The notes beneath the pieces were generated by a model. The model did no database searches. It worked only from the letters and a program-made list of their open reading frames with translations, and had not been told where the DNA came from. From Paracentrotus lividus (taxonomy: Eukaryota > Echinodermata > Echinoidea > Camarodonta > Echinidae), in assembly GCA_940671915.1 (NCBI GenBank), contig CALNVZ010003430.1:16402550-16466549 (forward strand): a DNA stretch of 64,000 bases. The letters are read 5' to 3'. Shown piece by piece: positions 1-12,020 of this stretch (position 1 is its first letter; the number at the start of each line of letters is the position of its first letter). The position numbers and the translations under genes are program-made.

Positions 1-476
1 TATAGAGAGTACAGTGACATTTGCTTTTTAATGATATGTTCATATTAGGTGATGGTATACTAAAGTGGTCAGTGACGTTAGTTTTTCTTTTAATGTTGAT
101 ATTAGTTCAACGAATAAAAAGGTCAGTGACCTCAGTTTGCTGAAATGGCAGTGGCCTATCGAAACCATTGTTGTATGCTGTTTTTACTCAAACGAATGAC
201 CAGTAACCAATTGGGATCCTTCTTTCATTGATGGTATAGTGAGGTCATTGACAAGACATCTATCGAGGAATATACCCACATTTACAAGCTTCATGAATAT
301 GAAAGATTTACATGTACAAACTTAGTTGATTTAAATCATAAATTTCCTCTCTTTTTTTTAAATGTTATATTGAATCATGAACAATCAAAATATAGACAAG
401 TCATCAGAAATATTGCTAAATACATATAGCAACAATTATACATGTAAAAAAAAAAGGATAGATAGATAGAAATTAT

Positions 477-868
477 AAGAAATGTTGGTTCATGGATATT
501 ATAGAATGGATTTAGGTGACTTCTTTTCTTTTTAATGAAAATTTATTAATTTATGTAATTTCTTTGATCTGTAGAATTAATGATTGTTGATTCATGAATA
601 TTAAAGAATGGATTTAGGTGACTTCCTTTCTCTCTTATGAAACCTTATTCATACAAATGTAATTTCTTTGATCTATAGAATTAATGAATGTTGATTTAGG
701 TGACTTCTTTTCTCTCTAATAATAACCTTGTTCACACAAATGTAATTTCTTTCATCTGTAGAATTAATGACTGTTGGTTCATGAATATTATAGAGTGGAT
801 TTAGGTAACTTTATTTCTCTCTAATGAAACCTTATTCATGTAATTTCTTTGCTTTGTTTGATCTTTAG
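477..868 (+). repeat. Tandem repeat of about 100 bp ending at the XYLT acceptor
   Basis: Four imperfect copies of a unit that contains TGGATTTAGGTGACTT, a pyrimidine-rich TTTCTCTCTAATGA block and TAATTTCTTTGATCTGTAG. Each copy ends in an acceptor-like AG, at 574, 678, 761 and 868; only the last precedes the coding exon. The first three AGs are followed by AATTAATGA rather than coding sequence. The array therefore duplicates the polypyrimidine tract and acceptor. Confidence 0.8.
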
Positions 869-3800
869 AACCAACGAGCTCCTGGTTGCATTCCTAACCA
901 AGAATCGACAGTATAACTTCCTCAAATCACATGGCAGAGATGACAGCAGGTAAGTTACTAATCCTTTACACCCAGGGGCTGCTGAACATTTTTTTTTTTA
1001 AAGTGGAGAGGATGAGCCAAAAGTGGTGGGGGGGGGGGGGGGGCGGCTGAACAGGCTAGAAATCACAAGCAGTAATTTTAGATTTGAACAGAGAGTGGAA
1101 CTGACCAGAAATGCATAATATTAAAAAAATGAATAAAGAAAATGGGGTTCCATTTCTATGGGGATTCAAACCCAATTCAAGGCAATGATTATATTTTACC
1201 CAGCTACATACCAGTATAGGTGGTGCTTCACTACTCTAGTTTGGTAAATAGTGAACTGATTCTGGGGGGCGTTTCATGAAAGGACTTGTCGGACGTTTTA
1301 TCCGACAAGCTGTTATAAGCTACTGAAATGCTTGCATCTGATTAGCAGAGAGCAAATTTTTTCGGATAAAACGTCCGGCAAGTCCTTTGATGAAATGCCC
1401 CTCCGATCTGATGAATTAGCCTGATCAGAAAATATGTTTTTTCTCTCAAATAACGTGGTAAATAGGGTAAAATCTCAGCCCAAATCATTGAGGGCTTATT
1501 TTCAAACATGAGTCAGTTTTGCAGCTTTGGCTCAAAATAGGGCGATAAGTTGAGGGATGCTAAACTAGTATAGCCATGGGTTCCCAGCGGGATGCTTTCC
1601 TTATGCACTGAAAAGTCTGAAATTCAATCTAATGAATGGGGTTATAATACATTATAAAGTGCATTGATCAGTTATTAACTGGAGAGGTGCTAATTAAATC
1701 GCAGTTGGTATTATTATCAAAATGGCAAATAGATTGTTCTCTGCATGAATAGAAGTGTATATTTCTTAATAATTGCTTCAAAATAGGGGTCATTACAGTC
1801 ATTAAGATGGATAATTACTGCAGTAACCATCTCAGTGCACTCATAGGGAACATTCATGTATTGCTGTATTGATTGCCTGAGTAAGTAATCCCCAGCAGAG
1901 TTCAGCTGTACTTTGTCTGAATACGTGTGATGTCATGTAAGTCTGTTTGGTGGGTGATGATATCAATTAACATTAATAGGGTGAGAAAAGTTGTATCTAA
2001 AAAATGTTGAATGCTCAGGAGAGCGAATAAACATGGCGACCAACACACTATAACCTATGGGATCGTTTTTTCCTTTGACATGCTGTAGTGGATTCATTTT
2101 GGGGGGTAAGAGAGCTGGATTTGGACAGACATCACTTGACTGATTTATTTATTTATTTATTTATTTATTTGTCTTATTTCAGTAGGGTAGCTCCATCAAT
2201 GATCAAAACATTGTTTTTCATGGAGGCCCTACAAAACATAAAATACAATACAAACATTCAAATTAACATACTGGAACAAAGGACTTTACCTCAAACAAAA
2301 TATCATACCTTTTTTGGTCAGTGAAATAACAAAAGAACACAACACAATGGACCAGACTAACAATTTGAACGAATATGGCGCCAGAACAAATAAGAAAATG
2401 AGGATATTCTTAACATGGTTTGGCAAACTATTCCAAATTACTGCACCTTCATATGAAAAACTGTTCTTTCCCATCTTAGTTTTAATTTTTGGTAAAATCA
2501 AACCTAAATTTCAAACCAGGTAATCAAACTGATTACCTGGAAATTAACACCAAAAAAAAATTTATCCTCAAAATTTGAGATGCAAGGTTTTATCACCCCA
2601 TCAACGATAAGAGATAAGTACACAACTGAAAAGTTCTGGGCTTAAGAATCTGAGATCTATGATGTGATGCAGATACATGTAGCTTCTTTTGCATTCTTTA
2701 TCATGATGATTTAATTTAAAAGTTTAAGTCACACCAGGGCTCGTTCTCCAACATGAAGTTTTGCCAAAAATTTGGTCCCAAAATGGCCAATGGCCAGTCA
2801 AGATCATTATTGCATGAACGACTGATCAATCAGTGACCTATAAGAATTAGTCTTTCAAATTTGCAATTCATTGCAAACCTTTGTGTTATGGGGCATTGGA
2901 AGTGATGATCCCATATTTAGTGGGAAAATTTTTTGAAGCAGGTCAGTAGAGTCGAATAGAGCCTAAAAATGGTGAAGTTACTGAATCCTACTAATGATAT
3001 AAACATTTGTTTTTACAGTCGGTTCATCAAGAAGCAGGGTCTTGATCGATTATTCTATGAATGTGACAATCACATGTGGCGTCTGGGTGATAGAGAACTA
3101 CCTACAGGTATTCATATGGATGGAGGATCAGACTGGATTACTGTCAATTATGAGTTCGCCAAATACATCTCATTTACCAATGATAGTCTGCTCAATGGAC
3201 TCAAACAGTTCTACAAATATACTCTTCTACCAGCTGAGGTATATATATATATATATGATGTTTATATAATGTACACTTTGATATAATATAATACATCTCT
3301 TATACCAATGATAGTCTGCTCAATGGATTGAAACAGTTCTATAAATATACTCTTCTACCAGCTGAGGTATATATATATATGATGTACAATGTAGTATGAT
3401 ATAATACATCTCATATACCAAAGATAGTCTGCTCAATGGACTCAAACAGTTCGACAAATATACATGTTCTTTTCTATCAGCTGAGGTAAATATATGATGT
3501 ACAATGCAATGTAATATAACACATCCCATTTACAAATGATAGTCTACTCAATGGACTGAAACAGTTTTACAAGTATACTCTTCTACCCGCTGAGGTACAT
3601 AACTTTTCTGAATCGTATTTGTAACTGTGAGAGGCTTGTATCATAAATCAGTGATTAATAGATGATCTTGTATTGTGTTGATATTTATTAGGTTGAAAAT
3701 GTGTAATATTTAGGTTTTTGTACCCAGTTATTCACATTTTTTTTGCATTTTGTGACACATCAACTTTTGGCTAATTGTATAACTTTTCAAATGGTGCACT

Positions 3801-6800
3801 TTATGACCTGAGATTTTCTTGAAGGAAGCTTGCATGTATGGTCATACAGTCAACCTTGCAGAAGTCGAACTTGTAAAGTCAAATAATATCTATTACATTC
3901 AAACACATTTCTAGTCATCTTCTCTTTATATTTCATCATTTGTAACCCTTCACAAGTAGATTTTGATCTATTAAAGTCAAAGCTATTGCTTTAGTCTAAT
4001 CAGATTGACTTCGGCAAGGTTGACTCTACAAGCAAGAATATATAATAATTTTGAAAGTTGATATTTTTGTTTTAAAATGCTTCACTTCCCAGTTTGTAAT
4101 ATCATCAATGATATCACTAATTTATGTATTGTCTTTTTTTTCCCCAGTCTTTTTTCCATACAGTAATTCAAAATAGTATAATGTGTGGTACGCTAGTAGA
4201 TAATAATCTCAGAGTGACCAACTGGAAAAGAAAGCTTGGATGTCAATGTCAATATAAACACATTGTAGACTGGTGTGGGTGCTCTCCAAATGACTTTAAA
4301 CCTGCAGACTTCTACAAAATCAAAGTAAGTTCATACTCATGTTTATACTTACAAAATGTAGATTCCATGATATTTGCTCAGGTGACAATTGCTCTACTGT
4401 AAAATCCATGACCTAATCATATTACTGACTTTGACCTTGGACTTTAAATAATACTATACCCTCCCCTAAACCTAACATAAAACTATATTGCAACCCAAAC
4501 CCTATATCTTGTATGAAATGAGGTCTGGAGGAAGTTTACCAGAGCAAATGTCTCGTCACCATATAATAACATTGAAGGTTTTTGTATTTGTATGGATGAA
4601 GGCCATCAAATAATGATTATGTATCCTTTTCATATATAGAAAGCTATGTTTCTTTGGAATGACAGTACCGCCTGAGTTCAACGTCACAGTTGATTGCAAT
4701 CAAATGACAGCATCGCCATTCACTTTGTGTACAACTGCATTCAAGCGATTGCAATCAGCTGTGATGTTGATCTCAGGTGCTCCTGTATTTTATTTGTTGA
4801 TTGCAAAACAAAAGTACAAGTATCTGTATTACAGATATCTTACATAAAATACTGATTGTGGTTTTGTTAGTTATCATTGAGTTACACATTCTATTCATTA
4901 ATTCTTTACAGACGAGTCGTCCCGCGTATTTTGCTCGTAAATTTGAGCCTGTGATTAACCAAGAGGTGATAAATCAGTTGGATACATGGCTGTATGGAAA
5001 CTACCCTGTCGGTACGCCAGGCATAGACTATTACTGGCAGAATAGTTATCATGAAGAAGATACTTTAACCATGGCTTCAGATGGAGAAAGAACATTCTAC
5101 CACTCATTTGTTAGGCTTATGGCCAAGTACATCAATGTAGCTGTTAAGGTTTGTTGATGTTGGTTTTGATTTCTTTATTATTAACTTTATTAAATCATAC
5201 TGTAATTGACTTTAGCTTAGGCTTTTGCGAAGTAAAAATACAGGCAGAATATCAAACTGCAAAACATACTTTTTTTCTTTTTTCTTTTTTTGTGTGACTA
5301 ACTTACAAAACCAAAGGTGAAGATTTAATGAAGCTGTGATTGCAATGATTATCGCTTTTTTTTCTAAAAATGGCCTTTTTTAAACTTCTTCTTAAAAATG
5401 CACTGAATTTTAAGAATAATTGCCAAGAATTGTCCCAGGTTTGAGCTGACAACGTATAATTGGTGCTGTTAAGACCAAGCTATTGTGTATCCTTGCTAAA
5501 TATCATTTGACTTGATTTGTACAGGGCACTAACCAGAACGAGAAATGCAGATTTTAAGTCATGCAAGCACCTTTAAAAACCCACTACCATTTCCACCCTG
5601 ATATTTAAAGGAGAATTATCCCTTTGTAGATAGTTGGCTTACTGTGGATGCAGAAAAATCAAATAAGCACATTAGTGAAGATTTGGTGAAAATCGAATAA
5701 ATGAAAAGAAAGTCATGTGTATTTGAATATTGAGATCTCTAATGACATAGGAAATCTCCCATTGGCAACGCGGTCACCATTTGCGATGTCACGAAGGGAG
5801 AACTCCCCATATGGTGTGCACAAAAACTATTCAAAATGTCTCTTTATTTTCATTGTAATGATAGAACAGCTTTTCTTTTCATGATATATTATGACTTTCA
5901 TAGATTTACAAGTCATCCCATAAAAGATTCTTTATTCTCCCTTTGGAATCAAGAAAAAATAGGATTTTAGTACAATGTGTACAATAGATATTGGAAAGAT
6001 CTCCCTGCATTACATCACACATCATGGTCGTGCTGCCAATTGGAGGATCTCCATATCATAAGTGATCTCAAAATCTAAAAATTCATATCTCTCTTATTCA
6101 TTGCCTGATTTTCCTGAAACTTTCCCAATATGTTTTGGGGGTTTGTCTCCATTCACTGAAGCTAAATTTCTCTGAGGGGATAATTCCCCTTTAATAATTA
6201 ATTGATTGTATTTGATTGATGCCAGATAGCTTCATAACTTAACCAGTTAGGTTATCACTTAGCTTGCCCGTTCCAAAATCTATTGTCCAGAAATCTGTCA
6301 GAGAATGATGATGATTCTTTTGAAGCTTGAGCTTGATCACTTTTGCCAATAGATGGCGCTGTTGAGATCAAGCTGTTTTACATCTTTAGCAGCGCTGGAA
6401 GGTTTCATGTTGCTCCATGTATTCTTTTTTGAGGATATTAGTGGTCCTGAAAAGGACCTACTGAGTGGGTAGGTCCTTTTCAGACCATTCATAACCTCAA
6501 GAAAGAATACTTGGTCCACTGTGAAGCATGCCACTGCTAGTTGTTCTACCAAAAAACAAAAGGGAAATTCTTTTTGCCCCCTTTTTCCCTTTGTACGCCA
6601 AAATGGGTTGCAGCAACTATCATTTTTTTAACATCTTTTGGTATGACATGGCTGGGGATTGAACCCACAACCTTTTAATGAAACCACCAATGAAACCTTC
6701 AAAGAATATCTGTTATATATTCTTGGTAAATTTTGTTTTATGTTTTTTTATACAGGGGACCAACCAAGAAGAAGAATGCAGATTTAAAGTGATGCCAGCA

Positions 6801-8085
6801 CCCTTCCAAACTCACTACCTGTTCCGCCATGATACTTACCAGGGACTTGTAGCATCAGTTAGAGGTTATACAGAGAACGGACATGCAACTCTCATGGAAG
6901 CATGGCTCTCACCACAGAAACACTATAAGGTTGTCAATGAGATCGGACCATTCAAACGCCTCATTAGTATGGAGGTAAGACTGTCAAACATATTATATTC
7001 TGTGAAGTTAAAAAAAACAACAAAACAAACAGTTCATTTTATTTTAAACCATTCAATCAACCTGAATTAAAATAGACAAGAGAGATAGAAGGATCCATTC
7101 CTAATGTTATTTCCTGACCCCAATTCTCAAAGATGACATGCAATGTGTTCAAATGGACTCTCAAGTGGAATTTTGCTGTCTTTTATAATTTGCTTACAAA
7201 CCATTATTTTGTAAAGTTTGTACAAAATTGTATCTTTAACAGTGTTTACTGAAGATTGATAAGGATGGCTCTAGGAATAACACAGATCCTGGAATGATAT
7301 ACTAAACTAATGTTTTTATAAATTCTGAATTGATATCTTTTATTGTTATTATTTTTCTTCTGCACTACATGTAGGTTGGACTAGTGTTTGATCCCAAGGA
7401 GCGTGTGTTCCGTAAGTTTGAAGGTTTAATTGGACCGCACGACGACCCTACAATCTTCATCAAATGGAATCTAGGAGAAGCGTATACGGTGACCCTGACC
7501 TGGTTCGACCCTACGGATCACATTGCCGCATCTTTCGACACGGGAGTAGAGCACGATAGAGAAGAAACTCATCACAAACCGGAATTCAATAAACCAATGC
7601 GTCCTGGTAAATGGACCATCAAACTACTCTTTAACTGGATGATAGTCAGTGAAGTTGAGTTTCTTGTTGTGCCTCTATCGATTAAAAATGGCATTAAAAT
7701 TAAAGGTGCCGGAGGTGCTACTGTCAATAACGGTCCTCCAAATAATGAGTACGTTGCCAAAGACTTCTCAGCGATGCGCTACATGTTTACGTTGCGTGAC
7801 ACGCCGATGTTACTAGTTGAAGCGAAGAAGAAGGCTGAGAAACAAGGATCGGCATTGTTGGATTGGATAGATTCTGAGGTCGAAGCCTTCTGGAGTGTCA
7901 TGGCTTTCTGTACATCGACTCCTTCACAGCCTGTTAGGACAAAAATGAGTGATTTTGAGGATGAAGACGACGAACAACCTCAATGTGAACACTTCCGGCC
8001 GTGTGAACAGCAACATTGGAGCTCGCTATCTCCAGATCCCAAGTCAGAACTTGGACTTATTAAACCAAATGGAAGGATTAGGTGA
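869..8085 (+). CDS. XYLT: Peptide O-xylosyltransferase (XYLT1/2, oxt), 3' six exons
   Basis: Transfers xylose from UDP-xylose to serine of proteoglycan core proteins in the Golgi, the first step of heparan and chondroitin sulfate assembly. Exons are 869-949, 3019-3238, 4148-4324, 4912-5148, 6756-6974 and 7375-8085, all with AG/GT borders and matching phases; together they give 547 codons and then TGA. The first two exons carry the glycosyltransferase-14 block with [19 protein letters not shown] and DGGSDW. The third has [21 protein letters not shown], and the fourth [12 protein letters not shown] and [11 protein letters not shown]. The last exon has the XYLT-specific C-terminal domain and ends [13 protein letters not shown]...KPNGRIR, closely matching the vertebrate C-terminus. 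The N-terminal stem, membrane anchor and early catalytic exons lie upstream of the window, so the entry is 5'-partial. XYLT1 and XYLT2 cannot be separated; invertebrates usually have one gene. Confidence 0.95.
1264..1403. mobile_element. Palindromic MITE, family A (GGACTTGTCGGACG)
   Basis: Imperfect inverted repeat of 140 bp. The left end reads GGGGGGCGTTTCATGAAAGG and the right end reads CCTTTGATGAAATGCCCCTC. The internal halves, built on TTGTCGGACGTTTTATCC and its complement, also pair. Two more copies are at 25295-25435 and 59266-59402. It lies inside an XYLT intron. Confidence 0.8.
2146..2527 (-). mobile_element. 5'-truncated non-LTR (CR1/L2/jockey-like) retroelement end
   Basis: On the minus strand, 2501-2286 encodes [20 protein letters not shown], which looks like the conserved tail of CR1/L2/jockey-type ORF2 proteins. 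It is followed by a 3' tail of about seven AAAT units (2144-2170). The insertion is bounded by direct repeats ACTGATT at 2139-2145 and 2528-2534, the expected target-site duplication. An empty version of the host repeat is seen near 34140-34260. The 5' truncation and lack of any other ORF make this a dead copy. Confidence 0.7.
3165..3600 (+). repeat. Four tandem copies of an XYLT exon tail with its splice donor
   Basis: The last 74 bases of the XYLT exon ending at 3238, plus donor and some intron, recur with copies starting at about 3165, 3293, 3406 and 3521 (spacing 128, 113 and 115). Every copy ends GCTGAGGTA at its donor. All four translate in the exon frame to versions of [20 protein letters not shown], with copy 3 most changed. 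No acceptor precedes copies 2-4, and reading on from copy 1 hits a stop, so only the first donor (3238) fits the gene model. Confidence 0.92.
5521..5605 (+). pseudogene. Decayed duplicate of the start of XYLT exon 6756-6974
   Basis: The sequence from TACAGGGCACTAACCAGA to CACCCTGATATT follows, with about a dozen substitutions, the acceptor and first 80 bases of the real exon that begins at 6756. It is immediately followed by a MITE (5606-6193) that replaces the remainder. The short match continues upstream: 5460-5495 resembles 6355-6392. Confidence 0.75.
5606..6193. mobile_element. MITE with TAAAGG-AATTATCCC termini
   Basis: The 588 bp element has near-matching 20 bp terminal inverted repeats: TAAAGGAGAATTATCCCTTT at the left and the complement of GAGGGGATAATTCCCCTTTA at the right. 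It has no coding capacity. Internal motifs such as AATCGAATAAATGAA and ATTCATTGCCTGATTTTC are also roughly inverted. It lies in an XYLT intron. Confidence 0.75.
6436..6500. repeat. Hairpin and dispersed repeat shared with 50418-50525
   Basis: GGTCCTGAAAAGGACCTAC and its inverted partner GGTAGGTCCTTTTCAGACC form a hairpin. The following text, CAAGAAAGAATACTTGGT, recurs at 50495-50515. A dispersed repeat family is supported; its class is not. Confidence 0.5.
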
Positions 8086-9450
8086 TGTCACAAAGTAAAG
8101 CCTGTTTCTATGCTTGCCATTTTTATGCAGTACTTTATGAAATAAATTTAAATTGTGCTTGTTTGTAAGTCACCCTTAGTGGTCAGTTTGGTTTCTATGA
8201 GGGTGAATATGCATTAAATGATAACTACAAGTGTCTTATGTATTATGATGTAAGTGATTTTAATTGGCTATAGATTTAGCTTGTGTGTTATTGTCAGGTC
8301 CTTGCAGTTATATCAGTATTGAGTTCACAATCATGTATATGACAATTCCTGCGCAAAAATAATGACATTTATAGAAAATTTTGATTGTTCAAAATGCTGT
8401 AAAACTAAATGAATAATTTTTGGAAATTTGTTATTAAGTTTATCTGTCACAAGACACCCTCAGTGAATTTCACAATCTTTCACTGAGTAGCTGATGACAA
8501 GAAAATTGCTATAGAACAGACATAGCACAAATGATACTGACATATCCACTATGGTCGCACAGTGACAATTTTATGATAAGAAAAATTTTGTTTACATAGC
8601 ACTCTTAATCATGAAGAGTCTGGAATTTTGTCTGTTCTTATTACCATGAAATAGGCTCTTGCTGTCATTAATAGACAATCGTTTTACAATATTTTCAACA
8701 TCTGAAATTTCTGTAAATGTCCTGTCCAATATGCTGGAATTGGCCATACGTAATTAACACTTATTATCCAGGTCACATTTCTGTGTGCTAGTGTTCTGAT
8801 AGAGTAGATATGTAGTAGAGATTATGTATGAAATGTCTTCCAAAAGTTTGGAAAGTTCTTAGAGTGGAGGATTTTATATTTTAGAGTCCAGGAGAAATAT
8901 AGAATCAAAGATTTCATTCTCTGAAAAGGTCTACAATCATATTTTGCCACATAACAAGAAGGTTTCACAAAACAAAGTATTATAGGGTAAATGTGTGTAT
9001 CCTGAACAATTGTGAAATATACATGTAACAAACATTATAATTCATCTCATTTTCAATACCATGTACAGTACATGCTATGTAAATCATAGACAGATATCAA
9101 AATCATGGTCTGCTTAAATGAATTGTATGATCATCACCTTTTTTATTGTTAATGCAAACATATGAAGTGCTGAAACTGCTTATCCAATAAGAGTGAGCTA
9201 GTAGAGTAAAATTGAGTAAAAAAGAGCCTGAGTTTTTAATCCTGGCAGAATCTTTATCAGATCTCTTTTTTTACTGTTATTAGACTAAGAAAATAGTATA
9301 CAAATGTTGACGGTTTCGAGGGACATGGTTCAAATGATTGCCCAAGGTGATCTCAAAACTGCATCATTCTCGAGACCAAGTTGAGAAGCATTGTACACTC
9401 CCAGGATCAATTAGGGCTATATTTTTAACCACGACCTCAATGCTTATTGA
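8086..9450 (+). other. XYLT 3' UTR and downstream flank
   Basis: No coding exon is visible. A first polyadenylation hexamer AATAAA lies at 8140-8145, about 55 bases after the stop codon. The rest is AT-rich unique-looking DNA up to the MITE/DIRS complex. Confidence 0.5.
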
Positions 9451-9526
9451 GTACTGTATTCGCTGTTATTTTCGCGCAATTAATTATTCCCGCTGAGTGG
9501 CCTCAAAACATGATTTACTACACTGC

Positions 9527-9697
9527 GCTATACTTACCTATATCTCTTCAAATTGCTATTCGTTGCCCAAAGTAGAATAGCCACCGGCAAACAAAACGCT
9601 CGAAAAGAGTCTAACTGCCCTGAAAGCAGACGGGAAACCCGTCACTGCGCAGGGACTATATAACGCCTCTCCACACACGTCTACTTCCTCTTTCGTT
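9527..9697 (+). repeat. DIRS left inverted terminal repeat
   Basis: Starts CTATACTTACCTATATCTC and ends CTTCCTCTTTCGTT. It is the inverse complement of 14837-15007 with a few mismatches and small indels. Confidence 0.9.
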
Positions 9698-10952
9698 GCC
9701 GCGCTTCAAAGTAAAAGAATATGAAATCGGCTAAGAAAATTAAAGACAACCTACACCCAAAATATCGCCAAAGATATGCCGGGACCAAAAGAGAGTAGTT
9801 CGGCGATTCTAATGCAAGATAAATCTACTCCACCTCCCTCTGAAGAGGCGAGCGCGAGGAATAAACCCCCCAAAAAACGATCAATCGGGCCCACGGATAA
9901 GGTGGTAGGGCAAAAAAGAAACGCCCCAATAATCCCCCTTTGACGAAGCAAACCAGCACGGTGAGGACCGAACCCTCGAAAAATCCGGCTGGAACCCATC
10001 ACCGAACCCTTCGGCCTCCATGATGTCGGGTATCGGGTCGGATAAGTCCCCTGAGAGGGGCAGTGTTAACTCCTCAACCTCACAAAAAAGAGGTGTCACG
10101 AGGATGCGAGTGTGACCTCTAAAACGTCGAAGACCCACCAATTTACTACGCTCCCTGACCCAGCTCAGGCGGGCGACTGGATTATCAAAGCCCTTCAGGC
10201 TATCATGCCTCCTCCCAATACCCAACCCCATCTACCCACCCGACCCAGATCCCTTGGATCTCGTCGCCAAACTATCAAGTCAACAAAAGACTAGGGAATA
10301 TTATCATCTCGCCATCACCATGGCCAGGGAGGCGGCGGGAACGAGAGTCCGCCTCACCCCAGAGGACGGGTAGCATTTCAATAGTTGGGGATTCAGACTC
10401 CGAGTACGGCTATCACAACCCAGTACGTAACCAAGCCGTAACTTCCCGGGCGAGAAATTGGAGAGACTTCTCTTCATCATATCTTCAGTTTCCAGTGAAA
10501 CACACTCCTTACAGGCCGCCAGAGTGCTAGATCGCCTATGATTGGCCAAGCCAGCGGCTTAACGGACCAATCGCAAAATTACCGCTCACGTGACCAGCCG
10601 CGAGATGGCGCACTTGCGGGATTTCCACTGCATCTGACGACCGACATCGGGCAGCGAGAATTCTCTCTAAATATTGCCCACAACTTAACTGCGGGCGGTC
10701 GAAGAAGATGATCACGAGACTGACGTTAAGCAGCAGTCTATTTTAGACTGAAATCATCACTCGAGATCGAAAGATTCTCTGCCGGGAATAAAGATGGACG
10801 GACCGTATAAGTCTTGCTTCCACAAACTAGATAATCGCCGCTCTGGATTAAAAAACCGGCGAGTAGAGAGGTGACAAGGATTACAGGATCGCGTCTCAGG
10901 ACTTTTGATAATTATCTGTGCTCCCCCACGGTCCCAGACGTAGCCTTTCGCG

Positions 10953-11298
10953 TTGCGATGCAGGGGCGAAGAAATCCAGATACAACACCCTGCGCAGCCG
11001 CACTTTTATCAGCACCGACAGGGATTTGTCGGCGATCGACATATCTGCCCGCAATGGCATGCGTCTCGCAATTTATCAGGGCTGCCTGATTACGGCCCTG
11101 ACGGAGGCAGAGAGCCTAGGATTGACTTCAACCGATAGAGAATCGGTGCTTGAATCTCTTTCTAAGATTGCTGACCTGCAGTATGAACAGGCAACAAGAT
11201 CAGCCCTACTTACGACAAGGCTAAGAAGGAGCAACGTGTTGACTGCTCTTAACATCGAGCGGGAAGCTGCAAAATGTTTGGCTAGAACTACCATGTGA
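10953..11298 (+). pseudogene. DIRS Gag-like remnant
   Basis: The reading frame to 11298 ends with a stretch rich in alanine, leucine and arginine, including ESLGLTSTDRESVLESLSKI and ATRSALLTTRLRRSNVLTAL. This resembles the conserved C-terminal block of Gag-like proteins in DIRS elements. Upstream frames (about 9720-10950) are too damaged to join. It is the first coding block of the element, ahead of reverse transcriptase. Confidence 0.65.
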
Positions 11299-12020
11299 AG
11301 GTAAAGATTATTTAATGAGTAAATTTCAGGATGTGCTCGATCAAACCATTTCTGAAAGTAAACACGGCGGACAAAACTTTCATTAAGCTAAGTTCCGGCA
11401 ATAGATCTAGCTCCTCCAGGCTATAAGTATAATCTAAGTCCACTCAGTCTCAGCACAAACAGAAGTCTTCTTTCTTGTCCTCAGGACCAGCCCCAGTCCT
11501 TCGGAGATCAGAGGGGGCCCTCTTCCCTAGCTTCTCGCGTCCCCCTAATGACTCTAATGCTAGGCTGGAGGAGGGACAACCGCAGAAAGTCACAAAGCTA
11601 TCGCGGCTCCCGTAGTGGGGGGCGTGGACGTCAGCCCCAGTTCCAGTCCCAAGGCACTGTTTTCAAGGGACCTGGCGACGATCAGCGTATTTGACAATCA
11701 ATTACAACTAGTTCTACCCCCTCCCATCATGTCCCAGTCGGGGGAGGCTAACTCTTTGGCTTCAAACTGGGAGAAGATATCTCACGACAAGTTTGTTCTC
11801 GACATAATAAGTTCAGGTTCAACCCAATCTTTCCAAGGATCTGTCCAAATTTCCCATTTCCGGCGTCAGACGCCCTCTCCCAGGGATCCCATCCGGCTAA
11901 GGGCATTAAGAACAGAAATACAATCTCTCCTATCAAAGGGGTAATAGTTCAAGTTCAGGACAACAATTCCCTCCTCCTGTCTCCGGTGTTTCTGGTAAAA
12001 AACGCTCGGGGGGCTTCCGC

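Noticed and set aside
4659-4847. Frame with [15 protein letters not shown] in an XYLT intron
   Set aside because: The neighbouring exons 4148-4324 and 4912-5148 join directly in the conserved XYLT protein, so no extra exon fits here.
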